A stretch of 64,000 nucleotides of DNA from CAYPPG01 sp964412555 (GTDB lineage Bacteria; Hinthialibacterota; Hinthialibacteria; Hinthialibacterales; Hinthialibacteraceae). The notes beneath the pieces were generated by a model. That model did no database searches, was not told the DNA's origin, and was given only the letters and a program-made list of their open reading frames with translations. Of the stretch, positions 44,072 through 52,075 are shown in pieces. Made by a program: the position numbers and the translations under genes. Positions within the stretch are counted from its first letter, which is position 1; each line of letters begins with the position of its first letter. The DNA is taken from assembly GCA_964412555.1 (NCBI GenBank), contig CAYPPG010000011.1, positions 1 through 64,000 of the forward strand, in the 5' to 3' direction.

Positions 44072-44371
44072 TTAAAATGAAAGATTGACTTTTTTCTTGT
44101 TCATTTCCAAATTACTGGACGTTTTCCAGAGCCAATCGTAATCCGGATCAAGGATATGTTCCTTAGAGCCATGATCAATCGCATGTTCCAGGTAATCATT
44201 CATACTATCACTTAAAAAGATGAGCGTATCCTGTTCATCCTCCCCATGGCTGGAAACCGAGAAGTCCAAACATCGAGCCACAATTACTCCATCTTCATCG
44301 GTTAAGAGAATGTGCAAGCGAAGATCGGGTAAATGGCTAATTGTTCCTGTTAATGCTTTCAAAGGTTTCAT
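44072..44371 (-). CDS. HicB-like protein, no toxin partner seen
   Basis: The 99-residue product has a HicB-type degraded-RNase-H-like pattern: LHILLTDEDGVIVARCLDFSVSSHGEDEQDTLIFLSDSMNDYLEHA. A C-terminal DYDWLWK and a Lys-rich end follow. HicB proteins usually neutralise a HicA mRNA interferase encoded next to them. No HicA-sized frame is found on either side, so this may be a solitary antitoxin-like regulator. The DNA-binding domain of some HicB proteins is not present. Confidence 0.6.
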   Translation of the reverse strand: MKPLKALTGTISHLPDLRLHILLTDEDGVIVARCLDFSVSSHGEDEQDTLIFLSDSMNDYLEHAIDHGSKEHILDPDYDWLWKTSSNLEMNKKKVNLSF

Positions 44372-44497
44372 GATTTCAAATTTCTTATACCCTTGATGAC
44401 TAAGGCATTGCTTTCAATGTTTATACTATTATAACCTGATTTTCAGTTCGTTACATAATATTTTTTCTGTAGGGAATTCGTAATGTTTTTGAGTGCG

Positions 44498-44652
44498 AAC
44501 CGGCAAGGGTAGACTTCGCTTACCCTTGCTACCCTGAGTTTCCGATTGGGTACCAAGGGCAAGACGTCAGTATCACATATCCAGGGGCGTTGCCCGCTGG
44601 CTATCGTATTCCACCCCTTCAGGGTGGGACTTCACTTATCCTTACTACCTCA
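44498..44652. repeat. Composite repeat cluster before the HicB-like gene
   Basis: This 155-bp stretch joins several repeat types: the CAAGGGTA...TTACCCTTG unit (44503-44535), an AGGGCAAGACGTCAG core (44555-44570) shared with 55463-55477, GGGGCGTTGCCC (44584-44595), and a CCACCC-CTTCA-GGGTGG hairpin (44611-44627). Together with 44372-44497, which shows nothing, it fills the 283-bp gap. Confidence 0.75.
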
Positions 44653-44654
44653 TC

Positions 44655-45923
44655 TTATAACTGGATCAATTCGATTTTTCGGACGTGGATTGCCATGTCT
44701 TTGAATTGTTCGCCTTGATGGACTTGAAAGCCGATTTTGCCGTGGTCGCTGCTTTTGTCGTACACGTCGGATACTTTTGTGCCATTGAGTTCGATTTGGA
44801 TGTGGTCGCCTTGGCAGGTGATGACGAATGTGTTCCAACCTTCTTTGTTGACCAGATCCTCATTTTCGTTCATGGATAAGAACATCTTTCCGGGGCAATA
44901 GAGAGTCCCACTCCAGCAGACCGGATTTTTCCATTCCAGCACGTCCGCCTGATAGGCTTTGTTCGGATTTTGATAACGGAACCAGACACCGGTGTTGGCC
45001 GGCCATTGAACTTTGTACTCGACGGTGAGTATGAAATCATCGTAACTTTCGGTTGTAAGCAAGTCACCGGGATTGCCGTTCTCATTTTGTTTCCCGATAA
45101 GGATTCCGTCTTCGACAGTCCATACTGCATTGCCTACTTCTTCCCAGCCGGTCAGATCCTTTTGATTGAATAAGGAAATTGACTTTGATCTTTGGGCAGC
45201 CCAACGGATCGCTTGAGCGACCAGTTTGCGATAATTGGGATTTTCGAATGCGAGGTGGTCATGACCCAATTGGATATATGCAATTTTCCCTTTGCCGTAT
45301 GTCTGTGTCCATGCGAGGTTGGGGCTGCTGTTGGGATGATCGGTTTTGAGCAGGACATGAACGTCCGGTATTGTATAAAAATTACTATAGGTTTCATCGT
45401 GAATTTGAAAGTCATCGATGCCTTTCGTAATGGGGTGATCTTTATCGGCGACCGTGACGTTCATTACTTCATCGTGTTTGTAGCCGGAAGCAGGGAGTTG
45501 TTTTCCGGCGATGGTCTGTTCTTTCAATAAGTATCGACCGCCGATGATGTTAAGAAATTCCGGCCATTCCTGATAGGAAGCGAGACAGTGGTGCAGGGCG
45601 ACCAATCCTCCACCGTCTTTCAAATATTGGACAAAGCCTTCTTTTTGCGCGTCGGAAATCGGCTGCCATAAATCGTAGAACACGAGAACATCGTATTTTT
45701 TGACTGTGCCGTCGGTGAAGACTTCATTGGCTTTCGGTTGGACAACTTCTTTGTATTCGATGTCATCGTAACCTTTGAACAGTTGAAAGAATGCATCGCG
45801 TTCGAAATCATGGCCGCCGGTAAAGACGAGAACACGGATTTTGCCTTGCTCGGCGGACTGCGCCGGGAGCATGGCAGTGACAAGCAAACAAAGTGATAGT
45901 CCGAATGTGCTGGTGAGATTCAT
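44655..45923 (-). CDS. Secreted ThuA-DUF1080 fusion protein
   Basis: The ATG at 45923 with a GGAGG site 11 bp upstream gives 422 residues. The longer open frame up to 46313 is the antisense of sbcC plus repeats and is rejected. After a signal peptide (MNLTSTFGLSLCLLVTAMLPAQSA by parts), residues 26-240 are a ThuA-type class I amidotransferase-like domain (VLVFTGGHDFERDAFFQLF, GGGLVALHHCLASYQEWPEFLNIIGG). Residues 243-420 are DUF1080, a concanavalin-like domain found in 3-keto-disaccharide hydrolases (LFNQKDLTGWEEVGNAVWTVEDGIL, NTGVWFRYQN). It probably works on sugars outside the cytoplasm. Confidence 0.92.
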   Translation of the reverse strand: MNLTSTFGLSLCLLVTAMLPAQSAEQGKIRVLVFTGGHDFERDAFFQLFKGYDDIEYKEVVQPKANEVFTDGTVKKYDVLVFYDLWQPISDAQKEGFVQYLKDGGGLVALHHCLASYQEWPEFLNIIGGRYLLKEQTIAGKQLPASGYKHDEVMNVTVADKDHPITKGIDDFQIHDETYSNFYTIPDVHVLLKTDHPNSSPNLAWTQTYGKGKIAYIQLGHDHLAFENPNYRKLVAQAIRWAAQRSKSISLFNQKDLTGWEEVGNAVWTVEDGILIGKQNENGNPGDLLTTESYDDFILTVEYKVQWPANTGVWFRYQNPNKAYQADVLEWKNPVCWSGTLYCPGKMFLSMNENEDLVNKEGWNTFVITCQGDHIQIELNGTKVSDVYDKSSDHGKIGFQVHQGEQFKDMAIHVRKIELIQL

Positions 45924-45962
45924 ATCGGATATACCTCCATCGATGATTTGTGGATTTTTCTC

Positions 45963-46062
45963 TTGTGGTGCGGACATCTTGTCTGCACAGTTTATTCTTG
46001 TGGTGCGGACATCCTGTCTGCACAAGAGAATAAAGGATGCAGACCAGAGGTCTGCACCACAA
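45963..46062. repeat. Palindromic repeats of the TGCGGAC-ATCCT-GTCTGCA family
   Basis: Two near-identical hairpins (45968-45988 and 46002-46022; arms TGCGGAC and GTCTGCA) and a third, TGCAGACC-AGA-GGTCTGCA (46038-46055), run up to the base before the sbcC stop codon. The same three forms recur at 54426-54530. They may stabilise the sbcC transcript end. Confidence 0.88.
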
Positions 46063-49000
46063 TCAAGTATAGACGATATTGTATCGGGAACCGATACCCG
46101 CTTCTTTATGGACTTCGATGCGGGTGAGGAATTTGTCCTTGAGTTCGTCGAGATGAGTGACGACGAGGATTTTTTCGAATTCTTCTTGGATGTCGTTAAT
46201 GGCTTCGACGATGGCGTTGAGGCCTTCCGGGTCTTGGGAACCGAATCCCTCGTCGATGACGAGCAGTTGCAGCCGGCTGCCAGCGCGCCGGCAGAGCAGC
46301 TGGGAAAGCGCAATGCGAAGGGCTAGATCGGCTCGGAAGGCTTCTCCGCCGCTGAACATTTCATAATCGCGGGTTCCCATTTCGTCGCTGATTTTGATAT
46401 CGAGTGTTTCCACGATGCCACCGGATTTTTTTTCGCGCTGGGAATCCAGGTTGACGGAACATTGTCCATCGGTGAGTTGATGCAGAATGCGATTGGCGTC
46501 TTCTTCCAGTTCGGGAAGGGATTGTTCGACGATCATGGCGGGGATGCCGTCACGGCTGAAGGCATTTTTTAAGATATCGTATAAGCGCTCATCTTGAAAA
46601 AGAGTAGTGAGATGACTGCGTTTTTCCTCTTGTTCTTGTTTCCGTTGTTCGAGGCGTTTCAGTTTTTCGCGAATGCCGCCTAAGCGGAGATTCAATTGAT
46701 CCCGTTCGGATTGAACGGATTCGCGAGTGGTTTCTTTTTGTTCCAGTTGTTTTTCGAGTGATTCCAATTGGTTTAATTTCGGCAGCATATCCTGTTTTTG
46801 TTTGCTCAAATCTGCAAGACGGGTTTGCGATTGTTGCAAACGGTTTTGATTGTCTTTCCAGTCGTTTTCGAGAATGGGAATTCGCTCTTTGGCGTATTGA
46901 ATCCGATTCCATTGGGCTGGGATATTTCGCAAGGCGTGTTGTTCATCATGAAGGGGCTTTCGCTTTGCGAGTTCTCCGGCGAGTGGTTTGATAGACTCAA
47001 TCAAAGTATTCATTTCCTGTCGTTCCGAATGGGCGAAATCCTGCTTTTCAAGGACTTGTTCAATTTCCGTGATCCGGCGGGAGACGATTTCGGAACGGGA
47101 TTGATATTCTTTCTCTTTTTTCAATTCTTCCTGCAATCGTTCCCACATCGTTTCGTCTTTGCGTTTGCTTTGCAACTTGGTTTGAATGGCTTTGTGTTGC
47201 TCGGGATTGTACTGCAGCGATTCGATTTCCTTTTGTGTTTGGGTGATTTCCTGCCGAGTTGGTAGTGCATACTTTTCGGTTTCCAGTATCTCAGTTAGTT
47301 TTTGAATTTCCTGCTGCATATTCTCCAGTTGTTTTTGTTCCTCCAGCCGTTGTTGCAGACTTTGTTGTTCCATTCGGATTTTGGTCAATTCATTTTCTTT
47401 TTCGGTCACTTTCTCACGGCATTGTTTGTATTCACTGCGCATGGATTTGATTTGCGCTTCGTCTTTTTTGATCTGATTGTCTAGCTTTGCCGATTCGGTT
47501 TTGCTGCGCTGGATTTCAGTTTGGTAGGTATTTACCAGTTCTTTTTTTCCTGTTTCATTCAAAGGGCTTTTGCACACAAAACATTCCCGTGTTTCACCGC
47601 GCTGGAGGAGTGAAATTTTCTCTTCATTCTCTTGAATCAGTTGACTTAGCCGTTTGCATTCGGCTTGTTCCTGATCGATTCGCCTGCTGATTTCTTGACC
47701 GCGTTCTTCACAGGTTTTTAGTTTTTCATTCAGTTCCGCAAGTTCTTTTTCGAGAATAGGAAGTTTCCTGATTTTCTGTTGTGTTTTTTCGGCATCGTGT
47801 TTTACTGTTTCCAGCCGTTGAGTGTATCCCCGTAATTCGGCGATTCTATGCTGAATAGATTGTTTTTCCTTTTCAATTTCTTTCTCCTGTTGTTGGAGCG
47901 TTTGAGACAATTCTTCGAATCGTGGACGCAGGGATTCAAGGTTTTGATCTTCTCGAGCAATTTCTTTAAATTCGGCGTAATTTTTTTCAATCGCTTCTTT
48001 CTGAGAGATAATTTGCTGTGCTGTTTCCAGTCCTTTTTGGAGTTGAGTGTATTCGGATTTTTGGGAAGCGAGTTCTTCGCGCAGCTGGGCGCGCTGTGCT
48101 TCGATGGTGCGTTCTAGTTCCTGCCGGTGTTTTTCCAATTTGTTATATTCGGCTTCGACCTCGATGAGGCGCTTCATTTCTTCATTGATCTGATTGTAGC
48201 GATCATACTTTTGTTTGGTTTCTTCTTCCTTTTCAACTAATTCTTTTTGCTCTTTTTGTTCGCGCTCGATTTTGCCAATCGAGTTGCTGATTTCTTCGAT
48301 TCTCTGCCGCAGGTTTTTTTCTTCTGAATTTAAAGATTCGATGCGTTCCCGCACGATGTGCAGATCGGTGATCTGGCCGCGAAGATTCTTCTCTTCGACA
48401 AAGAGAGTTTCCAATTGGCTCTCTTTCGCTTGGATGCTTTCATTCAGTTGTTTTTCTTCTTCTTGGATCTCGCTTTCTTTGGAGAGTTCTTGTTCGATAT
48501 CCTTGAGAATGTCTTCCAGGTTGCGCCGTTCGGCTCGGGTAGTGCTGAGCCGTTGTTTGGTTTCTTCCAGTAAGCGGTCGTAAAATCCCAGCCCAAGGAT
48601 ATTCCCCAGAATTTCTTTGCGGTCAGAGGGACTTTGGCGGGTGAATTCATCGGCTTTGCCTTGTTGGAGAAAGGATGAATTGATGAAGGTTTTGTAATCC
48701 AAGCCGATGGTTTCTATGATTCGCTGTTGGGTTTCCCGCTTGCTGCTGCCGGTCAAGACACGGAAATCGCTGTCGTGATTTTGGCGGACTCGGAATTCCA
48801 ATTTTCCGGCTCGTTTGCCGCGGCGGTAGTTGCGATAGACTTGGTATTCATGCTTATTCAGGAGGAAAGTAAATTCCACTTCCATTTCATCGGCGCTGAG
48901 CCGCAGAAGATCGGCGTCGGGCGTGCGGCTGAAACCGGCTTTGCGGGCTTCCCCCCAGACTGCCCAAGTGATGGCATCCAACAAGGCCGACTTTCCATGT

Positions 49001-49107
49001 CCATTGCGGCCGGAGAGACAGGCCAGTTTGAACGGCGTGAAATCCAGCGGTTCGACGCCTTCGCCATAGGATAAGAAATTACGGAGATATAATTGAATGG
49101 GTATCAT
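46063..49107 (-). CDS. sbcC: Exonuclease subunit SbcC (Rad50-like ATPase)
   Basis: The 1,014-residue protein has the Rad50/SbcC plan. The N-terminal Walker A is GRNGHGKSALLDAITWAVWGEAR (residues 34-56). Two long coiled coils full of Glu, Gln and Lys flank a zinc hook CFVCKSPL near residue 507. A C-terminal ABC signature FSGGEAFRADLALRIALSQLL and Walker B LLVIDEGFGSQD lie near 910-970. It works with nuclease SbcD on hairpins and DNA ends. The sbcD gene normally lies just upstream but is not in the window. SbcC cuts palindromes, and the gene sits in palindrome-rich surroundings. Confidence 0.95.
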   Translation of the reverse strand: MIPIQLYLRNFLSYGEGVEPLDFTPFKLACLSGRNGHGKSALLDAITWAVWGEARKAGFSRTPDADLLRLSADEMEVEFTFLLNKHEYQVYRNYRRGKRAGKLEFRVRQNHDSDFRVLTGSSKRETQQRIIETIGLDYKTFINSSFLQQGKADEFTRQSPSDRKEILGNILGLGFYDRLLEETKQRLSTTRAERRNLEDILKDIEQELSKESEIQEEEKQLNESIQAKESQLETLFVEEKNLRGQITDLHIVRERIESLNSEEKNLRQRIEEISNSIGKIEREQKEQKELVEKEEETKQKYDRYNQINEEMKRLIEVEAEYNKLEKHRQELERTIEAQRAQLREELASQKSEYTQLQKGLETAQQIISQKEAIEKNYAEFKEIAREDQNLESLRPRFEELSQTLQQQEKEIEKEKQSIQHRIAELRGYTQRLETVKHDAEKTQQKIRKLPILEKELAELNEKLKTCEERGQEISRRIDQEQAECKRLSQLIQENEEKISLLQRGETRECFVCKSPLNETGKKELVNTYQTEIQRSKTESAKLDNQIKKDEAQIKSMRSEYKQCREKVTEKENELTKIRMEQQSLQQRLEEQKQLENMQQEIQKLTEILETEKYALPTRQEITQTQKEIESLQYNPEQHKAIQTKLQSKRKDETMWERLQEELKKEKEYQSRSEIVSRRITEIEQVLEKQDFAHSERQEMNTLIESIKPLAGELAKRKPLHDEQHALRNIPAQWNRIQYAKERIPILENDWKDNQNRLQQSQTRLADLSKQKQDMLPKLNQLESLEKQLEQKETTRESVQSERDQLNLRLGGIREKLKRLEQRKQEQEEKRSHLTTLFQDERLYDILKNAFSRDGIPAMIVEQSLPELEEDANRILHQLTDGQCSVNLDSQREKKSGGIVETLDIKISDEMGTRDYEMFSGGEAFRADLALRIALSQLLCRRAGSRLQLLVIDEGFGSQDPEGLNAIVEAINDIQEEFEKILVVTHLDELKDKFLTRIEVHKEAGIGSRYNIVYT

Positions 49108-49192
49108 TTGTGTTTATAGAACCATTTTATATTCGTTTACCGAATCGTGAATCCGAACTATATTACCTCAAATTAACATGATATCGAGCGCT

Positions 49193-49366
49193 TTGTCTGA
49201 ATCAGGATTGGCCAAGAAGGAAGGATTTTCAGGATGGGGACATGAAAGTCTTTCATGACGATTTGAAAAGATGGTTATTGGCCGCTGATTGCTCGTCAAA
49301 TTTGGTATACCTTTCAATAGGCATATCCTGTTCATCCTAGAATCTTGGGTATCCTGATTCAGACAA
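49193..49366. repeat. 174-bp dispersed element with terminal inverted repeats, copy 1
   Basis: The element starts TTGTCTGAATCAGGATTGGC and ends ATCCTGATTCAGACAA. The ends are inverted repeats with the shared 11-bp tip TTGTCTGAATC. Internal pieces CAGGATGGGGA, ATATCCTGTTCATCCT and TGATTGCTCG match copy 2 at 57123-57298. It has no ORF. It ends 28 bp before comB and accounts for most of the 287-bp gap 49108-49394. Confidence 0.88.
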
Positions 49367-49394
49367 TTTTTAGAAAATCGGAAGGTATAAAAAC

Positions 49395-50135
49395 ATGCAA
49401 TTGGATGTTGCATTTACTTGGAATGAATTAGTGGATCGAGACTTGAGCCGCCATACGGTTGTCGTTGCAGATGTATTGCGGGCGACTACGGTTATGGTTA
49501 CGGCTATGGCAAACGGTGCACAGGCAATTATCCCCAAGGGGAGCGATGAATCGGCACGCGAACTTTTCACCATTTTGCAGGAGCAGGGAATTCCTGTTTT
49601 ATTAAGTGGAGAAAAAGAAGGGTTTAAACTCGAGGGGTATGATTTGGGGAACTCACCAAGAGAATTTTCTGAAAATTTAGTGAAGAGAAAAACCGTTGTA
49701 CATTTTACCACGAATGGAACAAAAGCACTCGCTACAGTTGCGAAAGCCGGTAGAGCGTACATTGCCACGTTCAGCAACAGGCGAGCAGTTGGAGACCGGC
49801 TGAATGAACTGCGAGATCGAGAAGATGTATCCGTTTTACTCGTGTCTTCGGGGCGGGAAGGAAATTACTGTCTCGAAGACACTGTTTGTTTGGGGAGTAT
49901 CGCCTCTACATTGTTGGAGCCGCCGGATGGTTCGGTGATTTTGACGGATGCGGCGCGGTCGGCGGTCGATCTTTTTGAATTGTATAGTGGGCGTTTGTTG
50001 GATATGGTCCATCAATGCGATCATGGCCGGTATCTGGAAAAGGTGGGATTGGGAGAGGACCTCGCGGAGTGTGTTAAATTTGATACGTCGGACATTGTAC
50101 CCGAAATGATCAACGGGCGGATTACCGTACCATAA
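49395..50135 (+). CDS. comB: 2-phosphosulfolactate phosphatase (ComB family)
   Basis: The 246-residue protein has the ComB motifs VVADVLRATTVMVTAM (27-42), YDLGNSPREF, VVHFTTNGTKAL and SSGREGNYCLEDTVCLG. ComB is a Mg2+-dependent phosphatase in coenzyme M synthesis, first defined in archaea. Many bacteria carry homologues without a known coenzyme M pathway, so the real substrate here is uncertain. It has GGAAGG upstream of the ATG and follows the ~174-bp repeat. No other com gene is visible. Confidence 0.9.
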   Translation: MQLDVAFTWNELVDRDLSRHTVVVADVLRATTVMVTAMANGAQAIIPKGSDESARELFTILQEQGIPVLLSGEKEGFKLEGYDLGNSPREFSENLVKRKTVVHFTTNGTKALATVAKAGRAYIATFSNRRAVGDRLNELRDREDVSVLLVSSGREGNYCLEDTVCLGSIASTLLEPPDGSVILTDAARSAVDLFELYSGRLLDMVHQCDHGRYLEKVGLGEDLAECVKFDTSDIVPEMINGRITVP

Positions 50136-50154
50136 GTGTATGTTGCGTGTTGAT

Positions 50155-50190
50155 TGACAAGGGTAGACTTCGCTTACCCTTGCTACCCGG
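50155..50190. repeat. CAAGGGTA...TTACCCTTG repeat between comB and the M29 peptidase
   Basis: A single copy of the CAAGGGTA/TTACCCTTG hairpin unit (50158-50182, then CTACCCGG) lies between the convergent comB and aminopeptidase genes. The location suits a bidirectional transcript end. Confidence 0.75.
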
Positions 50191-50204
50191 ATATCAAATG
50201 GATT

Positions 50205-51329
50205 TCATTTTTTGAGTTGTTCCGGATTCAATTCCTCCAAATCCGGGAAGATGAATTTTCCGTCTTTGCGGATCAACATGTCGTCGAAGTAAATTTCTCC
50301 GCCGCCGTATTCAGGCCGTTGGATCAAGACCAAATCCCAATGCAAAGAGGATTTATTGCCATTGGGAGCGTCGTCATAGCAGCTGCCCATGGCCATGTGG
50401 ATGGAGCCAGCTATTTTCTCGTCGAAAAGAGTATCCATCATTGGTTTGAGAATGTAGGGATTGAAGCCAAAGGAAAATTCACCGACAAAAGAGGAGCCTT
50501 CGTCTTGGCTCAGAACGCTACGGAGACGGTCTGTGTTTTTCCCCGCGTTCATATCGACCGTTTTACCATTTTCGAAAGTTAGGTGAATAAAATCGTACAA
50601 TATTCCCTCATGGACGCTGGGAGTATTGAAACGAATTGTGCCGTTGACCGAATCTTTCACAGGGGCTGTGAAACATTCTCCATCAGGAATGTTGTTTTCG
50701 CCGGTACATTTGACGGTTGGTATGTTTTGAATGGAAAACTGCAAATCCGTATCGGGAGATACGATGCGGACACGGTTCGTTTGGTTCATTAACTCGACCA
50801 ACGGTTCAACGGCCTTGGCCATATTGGCGTAATCCAGGCAGCAGACATCATAGTAAAACTTTTGAAAGGCTTCACTCGACGTTTGAGCCAACTGGCACAT
50901 GGCGGCATTCGGATACCGCAAAACGCACCACCGCGTATGTTTCACTCGTTGTTCGATATGAACCGGACCGGTGATGTATTTGTCATAGTATTCCAATTTT
51001 TCCTTGGGGACATCGGATAATTCGAAGATATTGGAACTCCCGCGAATGCCAATGAAGACTTTGGCCTGTTTCATCTCCAGTAATAGAAATTCTCCTAATT
51101 TTTTGAAGGTGTCTTCGATCCCTTCAAATAACAATGTCCGCAGTGTCCGGTCATCTTCGAAATGAACATAAGGAATCCCACCGGCTTTGACGGTTTCGGA
51201 AACAACCGCGTTGACGAGATCGAAGGTGTCGAATCCTTTGCCGGAAATGAAGACCAGCTCTCCCGGATTGACTTTGGTGGAATAGGTAACGAGGGTTTTG
51301 GCTAATTGAGTTGGACGTGATTGATTCAT
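50205..51329 (-). CDS. M29 family aminopeptidase
   Basis: The 374-residue protein resembles aminopeptidases T/S. The metal-site motifs are Glu in TGENNIPDGECFTAP, Glu in VGEFSFGFNP, His in GSIHMAMGSCYDD, and SSLHWDLVL with His and Asp. These enzymes take two divalent metals and remove N-terminal residues from peptides in the cytoplasm. A GAGAAG site is upstream. It is divergent from the OPT peptide transporter, which may suggest joint peptide use. Confidence 0.93.
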   Translation of the reverse strand: MNQSRPTQLAKTLVTYSTKVNPGELVFISGKGFDTFDLVNAVVSETVKAGGIPYVHFEDDRTLRTLLFEGIEDTFKKLGEFLLLEMKQAKVFIGIRGSSNIFELSDVPKEKLEYYDKYITGPVHIEQRVKHTRWCVLRYPNAAMCQLAQTSSEAFQKFYYDVCCLDYANMAKAVEPLVELMNQTNRVRIVSPDTDLQFSIQNIPTVKCTGENNIPDGECFTAPVKDSVNGTIRFNTPSVHEGILYDFIHLTFENGKTVDMNAGKNTDRLRSVLSQDEGSSFVGEFSFGFNPYILKPMMDTLFDEKIAGSIHMAMGSCYDDAPNGNKSSLHWDLVLIQRPEYGGGEIYFDDMLIRKDGKFIFPDLEELNPEQLKK

Positions 51330-51727
51330 GAATAACTTCTCTTTTTTGGGGCATTCTTTTTATGAAATACAGATGGGGCTATTCGGTTAAACGATACGAT
51401 GAAAATCTGTGGGAAAGCGCAGCGAAGGTGAAAAGGTTTAACAGCCGATGCACAAGCTTTGCAACCCATATGATAACCCAGAACAGTATATGGTGCACAG
51501 TGTATATTCACAAGAAGAGAATCTTGGCAAACTTGAATTCTATGATAGGAAAGCGGGCTGAATCGTAAAAAATTGAAGACATTTATCGATGAATTGTAAG
51601 GGATTTATCCGCTGAAGAAGTGTAACAGTTAGAATAGTATGTCTTGGAACTTTATGGATTGGGATATTTCATTCTATACTCGATAGTATTTTCAAAAGAA
51701 GAATTGAAAAAGCGAGAAAGGAAAACG
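51330..51727. other. 398-bp gap between aminopeptidase and OPT transporter
   Basis: This space separates two divergent genes and must contain both promoters. Small open frames on both strands (for example 51362-51568) look like chance reading frames with no ribosome site or family match. No repeats of the dispersed families are present. Confidence 0.5.
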
Positions 51728-52075
51728 ATGGGAAAAGCGCATGAATTACTGGGGCAAGAAGCTACCTTTCACAAGAAAAAAGAATTTTCATTTTCCGCTA
51801 TCTTTATAGGGATTGTTCTGTCCATTGTCATGGGGGCGGCGAATGTGTATTTGGGATTGCGGGCGGGGATGACGGTTTCTGCCTCGATCCCGGCTGCGGT
51901 GGTGGCGATGGGTATTTATCGTGGTATTTTGAGACGGCATTCGATCTTGGAATCCAATATGGTGCAAACGGGGGCATCGGCGGGAGAATCGCTGGCGGCT
52001 GGGATCATTTTTACTATGCCTGCGATGGTTCCGCCGGGTTGTGGGAAGGATTTGATTTCTGGACCACGAGTTTGA
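51728..52075 (+). CDS. OPT family oligopeptide transporter, N-terminal piece (frameshifted gene)
   Basis: Start ATG at 51728 has AAAGGA upstream. The 115 residues begin MGKAHELLGQEATF and contain the first two OPT helices (IFIGIVLSIVMGAANVYLGLRAGMTVSASIPAAV, SNMVQTGASAGESLAAGIIFTMPAM). After VPPG the frame departs from the family and stops at 52075. Adding one G to the GGG run at 52036-52038 joins it to the next frame without loss of similarity. Either a real mutation or a sequencing error is possible. Confidence 0.85.
   Translation: MGKAHELLGQEATFHKKKEFSFSAIFIGIVLSIVMGAANVYLGLRAGMTVSASIPAAVVAMGIYRGILRRHSILESNMVQTGASAGESLAAGIIFTMPAMVPPGCGKDLISGPRV

Noticed and set aside
44655..46313. Long minus-strand frame suggesting a 552-residue ThuA protein
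   Set aside because: The first 130 residues are low-complexity Ser/Thr-rich antisense of sbcC and repeat DNA; the ATG at 45923 with a signal peptide and GGAGG site is the real start.
51362..51568. 68-codon frame before the OPT gene
   Set aside because: No ribosome site, no family pattern, and equal-sized frames occur on the opposite strand.
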